Positions 49,920-63,878 of a stretch of 64,000 nucleotides of DNA are shown here, one piece after another. The stretch lies in the NCBI GenBank assembly GCA_027382625.1, contig JAJKFJ010021114.1, positions 102,283-166,282 on the forward strand. The letters run 5' to 3'. This stretch comes from Tetmemena sp. SeJ-2015 (taxonomy: Eukaryota; Ciliophora; Spirotrichea; Sporadotrichida; Oxytrichidae). Under the pieces are notes generated by a model that had not been told where the DNA came from, ran no database searches, and saw only the letters and a program-made list of their open reading frames with translations. Within the stretch, counting starts at the first letter, position 1. Each line of letters opens with the position of its first letter. The position numbers and the translations under genes were made by a program.

Positions 49920-51171
49920 ATGGGAGGAAAGAAAAAGAAGAAGGGAACTAAAAAGAAGTCCACCAAGGAAAAGAAGCCAGAGGAAGAGAAGAAAACCTTA
50001 TTTGAAATAATCAAATCAAAATTAATTCACTTAGATTACTCTTTTTTTGTGAAGATTCTTTCTTTGGATAGAATACACATCGCACCACCACCAATTTGAT
50101 TAGGATTAGGCCGCCACCTATTCAATTAAACACAACCAGTTCTAACTCTTCTGAAGTGAGGAATCAAAATTAGGACTTGTCTCTCTCTCACTCTATTCAA
50201 ATGATAAATAATATTATAGTAAATTAAGCATTTACTTTAGTTATGAATAAGAGTGCAACAAAAATGCGAAGTTATTTAAATAGACTTAGGGACACCTCCA
50301 GATCAAGTGCAAGTAAAAGTCGTTTAAGATTGAAAGAGGTCGAAAACTATTTAAGAACCTCAAATGGCTCAGCTGAAGTAGATACATTTCTTCGAAATGA
50401 GCTCGGTGAAGAAGGCTACAATAAACTCTATGGGCGAGTGGAATAGTAGGACAGACAAACTTAGAAAGTACTTTCCACTTTGAGCGACGAGGAAAGACAG
50501 GAGGCTTGGAGCAGACTAGTTCCTCCTTCCAAGGATATAGATCAAAGTATGAGAAAGAACAGATCATCTGCAGTTATAATCAAAGCTCCTCTCAAAACTA
50601 GTGAAGTGCCTATTTTACTCAGAGACCCTACCATTCTTAATTTTAAATATAAAGGGAGAGATGATATAGAACTACTAACTGATCCATATTAAACTTATTA
50701 GCAGTAAAAACGAAAGCCCTAATTGCAGAAGACAATAACTAAAACAAATAGTTCAGATCTTATCGACATACACTTATTATCTCCTAAGCCATCAGAGAGT
50801 TCAATAAGAAGCATTTCTATATTTATTTAAGCAAATTAGTACTACAAAAGCCTGTCATTAATTATGCTCAATTCTACAATCCCTAATTGTTTAACAAAAA
50901 TAATCAAAAAATCAAATATAAAACTTTATATATAAAATTTAACGTATCCAAAACACATTCTTCGATATTCCAAATGAAGTCGATGTAAGGAATTGCTAAC
51001 ATGGATAACATTTAACAAAAAGAAAGAAAACTTCAAGACATCATAAAAATAAGTTAAAATTTAGTAGACAAAAATAGATTTTAAATATATAGTGAAATTA
51101 AAATACTGAATATCTTATATAGGATAGTAATTTCAGTTTCTTAACTAGTACTGAATAAGTGCTGGTTTTGA
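49920..51171 (+). CDS. Unknown protein with Lys-rich start
   Basis: Start 49920 gives MGGKKKKKGTKKKSTKEKKP, a pattern often seen in ciliate cilium-associated proteins. After a frame break near 50080 (a GATTAGGATTAG repeat suggests an IES or small duplication), one frame stays open for about 900 nt. It carries MRSYLNRLRDTSRSSASKSR, LRNELGEEGYNKLYGRVEQQ, RQEAWSRLVPPSKDIDQSMR and KTSEVPILLRDPTILNFKYK. It then becomes AT-biased after 50850, and the stop (TGA 51169-51171) is uncertain. Helical in the middle; no domain recognised. Confidence 0.55.
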
Positions 51172-51270
51172 AATTGATTATTCTGACCATCAAGAGAAAA
51201 AACAAAATTAATCTAAGTAGTACAGTCTAGGTACACGAATTTAATTACAGTTTGTTTATATGTAAATTAT

Positions 51271-51489
51271 TCATTTTAAGCAAATAAGCTCCTGCGTGCA
51301 TGTAAAGCAATGACTTAATTCTTTTGAGAAAACAGGTTAGGTAAAAGTCCACTTCATATCCAATTACTTCTTGCTGCTTGCTTCTGTTTGCTTAGGTGGG
51401 ATGTTTTAGAAATCCATTGCTTAACTCACCAACAAATGTTTATGCTCTTGAGTGAATTTTGTGATCGAAGCGCTTGTAGTTGCAATCAT
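51271..51489 (-). CDS. Small unknown protein, 72 aa
   Basis: The minus strand has one complete frame: MIATTSASITKFTQEHKHLL, MDFQNIPPKQTEASSKKQ, then WTFTQPVFSKELSHCFTCTQ and TGA. The polar composition and higher GC than its surroundings favour real coding, but another minus frame (KEHDCNYKRFDHKIHSRAQ) is also open. The exact model is therefore unsure. Confidence 0.4.
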
Positions 51490-51499
51490 GCTCTTTGAC

Positions 51500-52068
51500 T
51501 CTAACTTCCTTCAACAAACAACCTGAACTAGAAAATTATATATAAAGCAATATATTTACAAATAGCTAGTAAACTGAGTAGGATATCTTTTCAGAATGAC
51601 TTTTTTAGCTGTCTTCAGCTACATTAAAATTTAAATCTGAATATTTTAAACAGATATAATCATTCAAACTAGTAGTCTAATAATTTTGTATCTTGAATTA
51701 TATATTAATTTACATTCCTAAATTTATTTTTACTTTACTTTACTTTTCTTTACTTTAAAATACTATATATATTATAGAAAATAAAAAAAAACTAATCTAA
51801 ACTAAACTAAACTTTAAACTAACAGAAATAGATTTTCATTTTAAATTATTGAAATGAGATAGTTTAAATTAAAAAAGTATGCATTTTGACATATTATTCA
51901 TATAATAATTGTAATTATTTTAAATAAAAAAGGACAAAGTAGAACTATATCTAATTAAAAACATCACAAGTAATTTAGATTTCATTAAAAAAATTAAATT
52001 TTATTAACTTAAAAAGAAAGTGTAAAACACTTTATAAAACCAAAAAAACTTAAAGAGGCAGAGAAAAA
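51500..52068. other. AT-rich spacer before satellite
   Basis: Contains simple TTTACTTTACTT and AACTAAACTAAACT runs near 51730-51820; no gene seen. Confidence 0.5.
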
Positions 52069-55000
52069 ATTCTCCAATAAATTTGTCTTTGAGAAGAAGT
52101 TTTTTTAATCGTGGATATTTTTAAGTAGCTTTGATGAAATAATTTTTACAATTAGAACTTAAAAATATTCTATAAACAAAAGGAGTCGCAATTATATGGC
52201 TAACTAAAGCGGCCACTTTTGGATTAAAGAGAATTAATTAGCCTTAACGTATGAAGGGAAAAGCGATGATAGAAATAATGAGAGTTTTCAAACCTGAATT
52301 AGAAAGTTAAAATTTAGAACCTCCATTTGCACCAAAGTCGGCTTGGAACAAGGCGGAGAAATTTGCCAGCCATTTTTGCTTCCAGTGAGCGGGCTTCCCA
52401 GTTTCGTAATCCAGCGGCAAATGATGAAGAGTGTTAAAACAGAGGTGAATTATGGTGAGGCCCGTGCGAGAACAACGCTAAGCCCTAAATTAGATCTCCT
52501 TAGATTAATGATTCCTCTCTAAGGATAAGCCGGGCCAGAAGGAGCAATGATTGTGGTTAAATTTGCCAATTGAACCCGATGCAGGGGTTTGCTGCCGGGT
52601 ATTTCACTCGATTTTTCCCCGCCGCACTAAAGGGACGTCTCTACTGTGACATCATGGGCTCGAGTACGCAGGCGGTTGTTATCAGCTGTCGCATGCGTTG
52701 CCTTATGCCCTGCGCTCTAAATCGTTAAGATCTGCATCGAATATAAATTATTCATTGACAGATTTCATTCATAAATTGCATGCTAATAAAATTTCTCCTT
52801 TTATCCGCAAATTTGTTAATTTTTTAAAACCTATTTTTCATTTTTGCACTTAAATATCTGCTATTAATATTTTAAAATAAATTAATCGATTTTTTTATGA
52901 AATGAGCCGAAGGACGAAGTTCAATTCCACATTTAAAAATAAAGATATTTAATTAACGAAAGATGAAGATCGGGCACGATAACGACAGAGAGAGAATATC
53001 CGTTTAAAATATTTAATAAATAAAAACTATACATTTAATTATCAGCATTTAAAAATAGAATTTTTTGCAAAAATTAAAATATTCCCTTCAATTTATTTGC
53101 AGATGATTATTTTATTGATCTTGGAAAATCTCACAAATTTTTGCACAAATTTTTGTTCCATATTTGTGAAAAGTAATTTGTGAAAATATTAAATTCCTAA
53201 ATTGAATAATTTATACGCTTTAAAGTATGCAATAAATTAAAATAATTTTATTTTAAGTTGTAAATAATTAATTGAGATCCGTGCGGTTTTCGAAAATTTT
53301 TAAAAAATAATTATAAAATGCTTTTAGCAAAAAATTAATTAAAGTCCAATATTTTATTTCATCGCTTGTCGCTTCCTTCACCTTCTTATGCGTCTCCATT
53401 TTAACCTTCTATATTTTGATAAACCAATTTCTTTCTTACCTTCATCCTAACTATATTCTGATTTCCTCCTTTCCTCCTCATTCAATCCTTGATACTCCAT
53501 CAAAAATTAAAAAAATAAAACAAATGTTAACCTGCGATCATCGCACCTGATGGGGGCAGCATGCCTATGATTTTTTAAATTAAATAATATATTTTAAATT
53601 CGCAACATAAATAAACAGAATTCTCCAATAAATTTGTCTTTGAGAAGAAGTTTTTTTAATCGTGGATATTTTTAAGTAGCTTTGATGAAATAATTTTTAC
53701 AATTAGAACTTAAAAATATTCTATAAACAAAAGGAGTCGCAATTATATGGCTAACTAAAGCGGCCACTTTTGGATTAAAGAGAATTAATTAGCCTTAACG
53801 TATGAAGGGAAAAGCGATGATAGAAATAACGAGAGTTTTCAAACCTGAATTAGAAAGTTAAAATTTAGAACCTCCATTTGCACCAAAGTCGGCTTGGAAC
53901 AAGGCGGAGAAATTTGCCAGCCATTTTTGCTTCCAGTGAGCGGGCTTCCCAGTTTCGTAATCCAGCGGCAAATGATGAAGAGTGTTAAAACAGAGGTGAA
54001 TTATGGTGAGGCCCGTGCGAGAACAACGCTAAGCCCTAAATTAGATCTCCTTAGATTAATGTAAGGATAAGCCGGGCCAGAAGGAGCAATGATTGTGGTT
54101 AAATTTGCCAATTGAACCCGATGCAGGGGTTTGCTGCCGGGTATTTCACTCGATTTTCCCCCGCCGCACTAAAGGGACGTCTCTACTGTGACATCATGGG
54201 CTCGAGTACGCAGGCGGTTGTTATCAGCTGTCGCATGCGTTGCCTTATGCCCTGCGCTCTAAATCGTTAAGATCTGCATCGAATATAAATTATTCATTGA
54301 CAGATTTCATTCATAAATTGCATGCTAATAAAATTTCTCCTTTTATCCGCAAATTTGTTAATTTTTTAAAACCTATTTTTCATTTTTGCACTTAAATATC
54401 TGCTATTAATATTTTAAAATAAATTAATCGATTTTTTTTATGAAATGAGCCGAAGGACGAAGTTCAATTCCACATTTAAAAATAAAGATATTTAATTAAC
54501 GAAAGATGAAGATCGGGCACGATAACGACAGAGAGAGAATATCCGTTTAAAATATTTAATAAATAAAAACTATACATTTAATTATCAGCATTTAAAAATA
54601 GAATTTTTTGCAAAAATTAAAATATTCCCTTCAATTTATTTGCAGATGATTATTTTATTGATCTTGGAAAATCTCACAAATTTTTGCACAAATTTTTGTT
54701 CCATATTTGTGAAAAGTAATTTGTGAAAATATTAAATTCCTAAATTGAATAATTTATACGCTTTAAAGTATGCAATAAATTAAAATAATTTTATTTTAAG
54801 TTGTAAATAATTAATTGAGATCCGTGCGGTTTTCGAAAATTTTTAAAAAATAATTATAAAATGCTTTTAGCAAAAAATTAATTAAAGTCCAATATTTTAT
54901 TTCATCGCTTGTCGCTTCCTTCACCTTCTTATGCGTCTCCATTTTAACCTTCTATATTTTGATAAACCAATTTCTTTCTTACCTTCATCCTAACTATATT

Positions 55001-58000
55001 CTGATTTCCTCCTTTCCTCCTCATTCAATCCTTGATACTCCATCAAAAATTAAAAAAATAAAACAAATGTTAACCTGCGATCATCGCACCTGATGGGGGC
55101 AGCATGCCTATGATTTTTTAAATTAAATAATATATTTTAAATTCGCAACATAAATAAACAGAATTCTCCAATAAATTTGTCTTTGAGAAGAAGTTTTTTT
55201 AATCGTGGATATTTTTAAGTAGCTTTGATGAAATAATTTTTACAATTAGAACTTAAAAATATTCTATAAACAAAAGGAGTCGCAATTATATGGCTAACTA
55301 AAGCGGCCACTTTTGGATTAAAGAGAATTAATTAGCCTTAACGTATGAAGGGAAAAGCGATGATAGAAATAACGAGAGTTTTCAAACCTGAATTAGAAAG
55401 TTAAAATTTAGAACCTCCATTTGCACCAAAGTCGGCTTGGAACAAGGCGGAGAAATTTGCCAGCCATTTTTGCTTCCAGTGAGCGGGCTTCCCAGTTTCG
55501 TAATCCAGCGGCAAATGATGAAGAGTGTTAAAACAGAGGTGAATTATGGTGAGGCCCGTGCGAGAACAACGCTAAGCCCTAAATTAGATCTCCTTAGATT
55601 AATGTAAGGATAAGCCGGGCCAGAAGGAGCAATGATTGTGGTTAAATTTGCCAATTGAACCCGATGCAGGGGTTTGCTGCCGGGTATTTCACTCGATTTT
55701 CCCCCGCCGCACTAAAGGGACGTCTCTACTGTGACATCATGGGCTCGAGTACGCAGGCGGTTGTTATCAGCTGTCGCATGCGTTGCCTTATGCCCTGCGC
55801 TCTAAATCGTTAAGATCTGCATCGAATATAAATTATTCATTGACAGATTTCATTCATAAATTGCATGCTAATAAAATTTCTCCTTTTATCCGCAAATTTG
55901 TTAATTTTTTAAAACCTATTTTTCATTTTTGCACTTAAATATCTGCTATTAATATTTTAAAATAAATTAATCGATTTTTTTTATGAAATGAGCCGAAGGA
56001 CGAAGTTCAATTCCACATTTAAAAATAAAGATATTTAATTAACGAAAGATGAAGATCGGGCACGATAACGACAGAGAGAGAATATCCGTTTAAAATATTT
56101 AATAAATAAAAACTATACATTTAATTATCAGCATTTAAAAATAGAATTTTTTGCAAAAATTAAAATATTCCCTTCAATTTATTTGCAGATGATTATTTTA
56201 TTGATCTTGGAAAATCTCACAAATTTTTGCACAAATTTTTGTTCCATATTTGTGAAAAGTAATTTGTGAAAATATTAAATTCCTAAATTGAATAATTTAT
56301 ACGCTTTAAAGTATGCAATAAATTAAAATAATTTTATTTTAAGTTGTAAATAATTAATTGAGATCCGTGCGGTTTTCGAAAATTTTTAAAAAATAATTAT
56401 AAAATGCTTTTAGCAAAAAATTAATTAAAGTCCAATATTTTATTTCATCGCTTGTCGCTTCCTTCACCTTCTTATGCGTCTCCATTTTAACCTTCTATAT
56501 TTTGATAAACCAATTTCTTTCTTACCTTCATCCTAACTATATTCTGATTTCCTCCTTTCCTCCTCATTCAATCCTTGATACTCCATCAAAAATTTAAAAA
56601 AAAATAAAACAAATGTTAACCTGCGATCATCGCACCTGATGGGGGCAGCATGCCTATGATTTTTTAAATTAAATAATATATTTTAAATTCGCAACATAAA
56701 TAAACAGAATTCTCCAATAAATTTGTCTTTGAGAAGAAGGTTTTTTAATCGTGGATATTTTTAAGTAGCTTTGATGAAATAATTTTTACAATTAGAACTT
56801 AAAAATATTCTATAAACAAAAGGAGTCGCAATTATATGGCTAACTAAAGCGGCCACTTTTGGATTAAAGAGAATTAATTAGCCTTAACGTATGAAGGGAA
56901 AAGCGATGATAGAAATAATGAGAGTTTTCAAACCTGAATTAGAAAGTTAAAATTTAGAACCTCCATTTGCACCAAAGTCGGCTTGGAACAAGGCGGAGAA
57001 ATTTGCCAGCCATTTTTGCTTCCAGTGAGCGGGCTTCCCAGTTTCGTAATCCAGCGGCAAATGATGAAGAGTGTTAAAACAGAGGTGAATTATGGTGAGG
57101 CCCGTGCGAGAACAACGCTAAGCCCTAAATTAGATCTCCTTAGATTAATGTAAGGATAAGCCGGGCCAGAAGGAGCAATGATTGTGGTTAAATTTGCCAA
57201 TTGAACCCGATGCAGGGGTTTGCTGCCGGGTATTTCACTCGTTTTTTCCCCGCCCACTAAAGGGACGTCTCTACTGTGACATCATGGGCTCGAGTACGCA
57301 GGCGGTTGTTATCAGCTGTCGCATGCGTTGCCTTATGCCCTGCGCTCTAAATCGTTAAGATCTGCATCGAATATAAATTATTCATTGACAGATTTCATTC
57401 ATAAATTGCATGCTAATAAAATTTCTCCTTTTATCCGCAAATTTGTTAATTTTTTAAAACCTATTTTTCATTTTTGCACTTAAATATCTGCTATTAATAT
57501 TTTAAAATAAATTAATCGTTTTTTTTTATGAAATGAGCCGAAGGACGAAGTTCAATTCCACATTTAAAAATAAAGATATTTAATTAACGAAAGATGAAGA
57601 TCGGGCACGATAACGACAGAGAGAGAATATCCGTTTAAAATATTTAATAAATAAAAACTATACATTTAATTATCAGCATTTAAAAATAGAATTTTTTGCA
57701 AAAATTAAAATATTCCCTTCAATTTATTTGCAGATGATTATTTTATTGATCTTGGAAAATCTCACAAATTTTTGCACAAATTTTTGTTCCATATTTGTGA
57801 AAAGTAATTTGTGAAAATATTAAATTCCTAAATTGAATAATTTATACGCTTTAAAGTATGCAATAAATTAAAATAATTTTATTTTAAGTTGTAAATAATT
57901 AATTGAGATCCGTGCGGTTTTCGAAAATTTTTAAAAAATAATTATAAAATGCTTTTAGCAAAAAATTAATTAAAGTCCAATATTTTATTTCATCGCTTGT

Positions 58001-61000
58001 CGCTTCCTTCACCTTCTTATGCGTCTCCATTTTAACCTTCTATATTTTGATAAACCAATTTCTTTCTTACCTTCATCCTAACTATATTCTGATTTCCTCC
58101 TTTCCTCCTCATTCAATCCTTGATACTCCATCAAAAATTAAAAAAAATAAAACAAATGTTAACCTGCGATCATCGCACCTGATGGGGGCAGCATGCCTAT
58201 GATTATTTTAAATTAAATAATATATTTTAAATTCGCAACATAAATAAACAGAATTCTCCAATAAATTTGTCTTTGAGAAGAAGTTTTTTTAATCGTGGAT
58301 ATTTTTAAGTAGCTTTGATGAAATAATTTTTACAATTAGAACTTAAAAATATTCTATAAACAAAAGGAGTCGCAATTATATGGCTAACTAAAGCGGCCAC
58401 TTTTGGATTAAAGAGAATTAATTAGCCTTAACGTATGAAGGGAAAAGCGATGATAGAAATAACGAGAGTTTTCAAACCTGAATTAGAAAGTTAAAATTTA
58501 GAACCTCCATTTGCACCAAAGTCGGCTTGGAACAAGGCGGAGAAATTTGCCAGCCATTTTTGCTTCCAGTGAGCGGGCTTCCCAGTTTCGTAATCCAGCG
58601 GCAAATGATGAAGAGTGTTAAAACAGAGGTGAATTATGGTGAGGCCCGTGCGAGAACAACGCTAAGCCCTAAATTAGATCTCCTTAGATTAATGTAAGGA
58701 TAAGCCGGGCCAGAAGGAGCAATGATTGTGGTTAAATTTGCCAATTGAACCCGATGCAGGGGTTTGCTGCCGGGTATTTCACTCGATTTTCCCCCGCCGC
58801 ACTAAAGGGACGTCTCTACTGTGACATCATGGGCTCGAGTACGCAGGCGGTTGTTATCAGCTGTCGCATGCGTTGCCTTATGCCCTGCGCTCTAAATCGT
58901 TAAGATCTGCATCGAATATAAATTATTCATTGACAGATTTCATTCATAAATTGCATGCTAATAAAATTTCTCCTTTTATCCGCAAATTTGTTAATTTTTT
59001 AAAACCTATTTTTCATTTTTGCACTTAAATATCTGCTATTAATATTTTAAAATAAATTAATCGATTTTTTTTTATGAAATGAGCCGAAGGACGAAGTTCA
59101 ATTCCACATTTAAAAATAAAGATATTTAATTAACGAAAGATGAAGATCGGGCACGATAACGACAGAGAGAGAATATCCGTTTAAAATATTTAATAAATAA
59201 AAACTATACATTTAATTATCAGCATTTAAAAATAGAATTTTTTGCAAAAATTAAAATATTCCCTTCAATTTATTTGCAGATGATTATTTTATTGATCTTG
59301 GAAAATCTCACAAATTTTTGCACAAATTTTTGTTCCATATTTGTGAAAAGTAATTTGTGAAAATATTAAATTCCTAAATTGAATAATTTATACGCTTTAA
59401 AGTATGCAATAAATTAAAATAATTTTATTTTAAGTTGTAAATAATTAATTGAGATCCGTGCGGTTTTCGAAAATTTTTAAAAAATAATTATAAAATGCTT
59501 TTAGCAAAAAATTAATTAAAGTCCAATATTTTATTTCATCGCTTGTCGCTTCCTTCACCTTCTTATGCGTCTCCATTTTAACCTTCTATATTTTGATAAA
59601 CCAATTTCTTTCTTACCTTCATCCTAACTATATTCTGATTTCCTCCTTTCCTCCTCATTCAATCCTTGATACTCCATCAAAAATTAAAAAAAATAAAACA
59701 AATGTTAACCTGCGATCATCGCACCTGATGGGGGCAGCATGCCTATGATTATTTTAAATTAAATAATATATTTTAAATTCGCAACATAAATAAACAGAAT
59801 TCTCCAATAAATTTGTCTTTGAGAAGAAGTTTTTTTAATCGTGGATATTTTTAAGTAGCTTTGATGAAATAATTTTTACAATTAGAACTTAAAAATATTC
59901 TATAAACAAAAGGAGTCGCAATTATATGGCTAACTAAAGCGGCCACTTTTGGATTAAAGAGAATTAATTAGCCTTAACGTATGAAGGGAAAAGCGATGAT
60001 AGAAATAACGAGAGTTTTCAAACCTGAATTAGAAAGTTAAAATTTAGAACCTCCATTTGCACCAAAGTCGGCTTGGAACAAGGCGGAGAAATTTGCCAGC
60101 CATTTTTGCTTCCAGTGAGCGGGCTTCCCAGTTTCGTAATCCAGCGGCAAATGATGAAGAGTGTTAAAACAGAGGTGAATTATGGTGAGGCCCGTGCGAG
60201 AACAACGCTAAGCCCTAAATTAGATCTCCTTAGATTAATGTAAGGATAAGCCGGGCCAGAAGGAGCAATGATTGTGGTTAAATTTGCCAATTGAACCCGA
60301 TGCAGGGGTTTGCTGCCGGGTATTTCACTCGATTTTCCCCCGCCGCACTAAAGGGACGTCTCTACTGTGACATCATGGGCTCGAGTACGCAGGCGGTTGT
60401 TATCAGCTGTCGCATGCGTTGCCTTATGCCCTGCGCTCTAAATCGTTAAGATCTGCATCGAATATAAATTATTCATTGACAGATTTCATTCATAAATTGC
60501 ATGCTAATAAAATTTCTCCTTTTATCCGCAAATTTGTTAATTTTTTAAAACCTATTTTTCATTTTTGCACTTAAATATCTGCTATTAATATTTTAAAATA
60601 AATTAATCGATTTTTTTTTATGAAATGAGCCGAAGGACGAAGTTCAATTCCACATTTAAAAATAAAGATATTTAATTAACGAAAGATGAAGATCGGGCAC
60701 GATAACGACAGAGAGAGAATATCCGTTTAAAATATTTAATAAATAAAAACTATACATTTAATTATCAGCATTTAAAAATAGAATTTTTTGCAAAAATTAA
60801 AATATTCCCTTCAATTTATTTGCAGATGATTATTTTATTGATCTTGGAAAATCTCACAAATTTTTGCACAAATTTTTGTTCCATATTTGTGAAAAGTAAT
60901 TTGTGAAAATATTAAATTCCTAAATTGAATAATTTATACGCTTTAAAGTATGCAATAAATTAAAATAATTTTATTTTAAGTTGTAAATAATTAATTGAGA

Positions 61001-61289
61001 TCCGTGCGGTTTTCGAAAATTTTTAAAAAATAATTATAAAATGCTTTTAGCAAAAAATTAATTAAAGTCCAATATTTTATTTCATCGCTTGTCGCTTCCT
61101 TCACCTTCTTATGCGTCTCCATTTTAACCTTCTATATTTTGATAAACCAATTTCTTTCTTACCTTCATCCTAACTATATTCTGATTTCCTCCTTTCCTCC
61201 TCATTCAATCCTTGATACTCCATCAAAAATTAAAAAAATAAAACAAATGTTAACCTGCGATCATCGCACCTGATGGGGGCAGCATGCCT
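52069..61289. repeat. Tandem array, six copies of a ~1.55-kb satellite
   Basis: Copies begin ATTCTCCAATAAATTTG at 52069, 53620, 55163, 56709, 58253 and 59799, so the units are 1551, 1543, 1546, 1544 and 1546 bp. A sixth is cut at 61289, about 57 bp short. Copies differ mainly by homopolymer length and single bases. The first copy has 9 extra bases at 52511-52519, and copy 4 lost one base triplet in its GC-rich core (about 57253). Each unit has a GC-rich core of about 430 bp (for example 52318-52735) in AT-rich flanks. It is probably germline-limited satellite DNA. Confidence 0.95.
52318..52735. other. GC-rich core of satellite unit (repeated in all copies)
   Basis: About 50% GC in a window otherwise near 28%. 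TGA is scarce: three frames on one strand and one on the other stay open for 80-110 codons. On the minus strand one frame holds HLPLDYETGKPAHWKQKWLA, on the plus strand QRQMMKSVKTEVNYGEARAR. None has a well-placed ATG. No rRNA or tRNA recognised. It may be a decayed coding element, a structured RNA or simply conserved satellite. Confidence 0.5.
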
Positions 61290-63200
61290 GCCGGGTAGTT
61301 TAGTGGAATCTGTTAGGACTGAATTTGCTACATGTTCCATGCATCTTCTAAAAGCTATTTTTGGTACGCATTCTGTAAAACTCTATCAGAATGATAAATA
61401 ACCCTATGATTATACTTAATTAGCTATTTTTTTAAGCTTGGATCTTCACAATCTTATTCATGATTGAACGATTATTCTGTACTTGTATGTTCATATATGG
61501 AACTTCTATCACTATTATATCCTTTCTCATATTCTTTTTCTTAATTTCTAACTCTTTCTGTTTTATTTTAATAATTATTTTTATTCATCTTACATTCCTT
61601 TTTTTGTTTATTTCCAATTTTGATTCCATTAATTGTTTTTTACTTTGCTTGAAAGTTTTTACATGATTGAATTTACTGTCTATTTTTTTTTAAAAATCTA
61701 AACTTTTTTCTCTAAAATTAAATTATTTATTCTTAATTTATTTATATCTTTTTAAATAAATATTTCTAACGAAAGTTAAAATTCTTTATTTACAGAGCTT
61801 ACATTCTTTCGAATTTATCATTAAGCCTCTCGAAATAATGATAGATTCAACCTCATAACAAACAATAAATTAACTTTAAATAAAACCTTAAATATCCCTT
61901 ATTTCAAATTATCTTTGAATATATATAGAATGACTAGTAATAAATAATATTATTTCCATTTTACTCTTGTACTTTTTTATGTAAATTTACTTAAATTATT
62001 TTTGAAAATCTTATGTCACTAGTACTTATTTAATTATATTTATGTTCTTTATATAGTAAATATCATATTTATTTTAATTCAACAAAATAATTAATGAGCA
62101 TTTTAAAATGTCTTGCTCTTTTCATATTTTAATTTCCCGAAATACAAATAGGTTGATTAAGTAGTTTTTATTATTTATTTAATATTTATATTTACATTTT
62201 CAAAATATTTTATTCCTTTCAGTACAAAAAATTATAATTAAACTTGCTCTTGATTTAATTACTGCCTTCAATTTTCTTTCGTGACTCTTTGCACTAAATC
62301 CCTTTAATTCTTAGATTTTATTAAGATATTGCAATTTCTTAAGCTTATTATCATTTTCAGAGATATTTTAAACTAATTAAGGACGATAAATTTAATCTTT
62401 GCTATAAAAAACTTCCAAGCCGAAAAATAAATAAATTTACTTTGATTTACTATAATTTTCTAATTTGTTGCTTAAAATAATCAGAAGAGAAGATAGAGAG
62501 AATTTAATACTACTTATTTATCTGAATCAAATGAAATAATTATTAAATGCATTATATATTACATATTTCGTAAACTGAGTGCTCAAAATTATTCTTAAAT
62601 ATGTAATAGAATTAATTCTTAGAAATCTTCCATTTAAATTACAAATTAGATCTCTCAATCTCTTCTAAAATTAAAAAAAAATTTATAGGCTTTTCAATAT
62701 TCTTCTGAAACTTAAAAAGATTAGGGATGTATTATACAATAAACTTATATGCTTCAACTCATAAACATAAGTCTATAATCCCTTTAAAATTCATCAATCC
62801 ATCACTCAGTACATTAGAATGAAAAAATTGAGCAATTATTTTATTTTGTGAATTTATCTTTAAGTATTATAAAACCTCCTCCGTCTTTTGCTTGTTCTCC
62901 AGACTAACGCAATTCATAATCCAAGTTACTTTGCTTAAAACAAATTTATGGTTTGTTTGCTTGTACTATTTTGGGTTGTAGAGAAGTTCAATGTTTTTAT
63001 AAATACTTTGCACATTTTATTGATTCGTTTTTGTGGATCGATATCTATCAGTAGTTAGCTGTTCGTCATTAGAAAACATTAAAAGGCTATTAAAAACATA
63101 TATATCGGTCTTTTTATCATAAAAATAGACAATCCAATTTAAATTGTATGCTTTTGGTTTGACTTATGTTTCGTATAGCTGAGCAAATTATAAAAAAGAG
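61290..63200. other. Very AT-rich stretch, no confident gene
   Basis: About 80% A+T. 61296-61440 has a weakly coding frame (SLVESVRTEFATCSMHLLKA) next to the array edge. The hydrophobic frame at 61460-61666 follows from T-rich composition. Confidence 0.4.
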
Positions 63201-63214
63201 AATTAAATTATATA

Positions 63215-63470
63215 ATAAATTAAAATCGTAGCACTTTAAGTGTGACAAGAGATTTAAGAAAAGAGTTATAAGCGACACAAGTTCAGACAAAGTCAATGAT
63301 AAGGATGAAACAGGATGTAAGCGAAATATCTCTCAGGTGAGGTGCTGTGAAGATGATTAAAGGAAGAAACTTGTATTAATTATAGATAAGCTATCGAACA
63401 AGCTCCAGATCAGGGGTGAATCTGCGATTTCAACTACCACGAAGTTGCAGACCCCATTTATTTTTTTATT
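63215..63470 (+). other. Orphan coding island, unknown protein
   Basis: Reads HFKCDKRFKKRVISDTSSDK, then GCKRNISQVRCCEDDQRKKL and IIDKLSNKLQIRGESAISTT. The higher GC and polar composition contrast with both flanks. No start or stop is visible; it is probably a single MDS of a dispersed gene. Confidence 0.45.
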
Positions 63471-63878
63471 TCAATCGCAAATTAATATTAAATTCTATAC
63501 TATAATTGCTTTTCTTTTTTGAAATCAAGTGGTTTAAAATTTAAAATGAATGGTATTCCAAAATTGTTAACATTTGAAACTTTATCGGTTTTATCAAAAT
63601 TTAAGAGAGGTAGGTTTGCTATAATTGGTATTTTCATTTTTAAATTAAATTATTTTTTTAGTAATTTTTTAAAATGATTGCTTTCTCATTTTATACTGAA
63701 TGATTTTTGAATTTCATTTAAGGATGGAAAAATAGTTAGAATGTTTTAATTTTTTATTTCAGAGATCATTTATTGATAATTAGTAAATTTTTTGAGAAAT
63801 AAATAATTAATTAAGCTTTAAACTAATTGATTCCATCTGGAACAAATGGAAAATAATATTTGAGCTGGTAGAGTAGAT

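Noticed and set aside
52318..52735. rRNA or tRNA gene in the satellite core
   Set aside because: The GC-rich composition suggested it, but no conserved rRNA block or tRNA cloverleaf was found by eye.
52069..61289. CRISPR-like or phage array
   Set aside because: Repeats are 1.5 kb, contiguous and have no spacers; the genome is a ciliate.
61460..61666. Membrane protein frame next to the satellite
   Set aside because: Phe/Ile-rich composition follows from T-rich DNA; no supporting codon pattern or neighbours.
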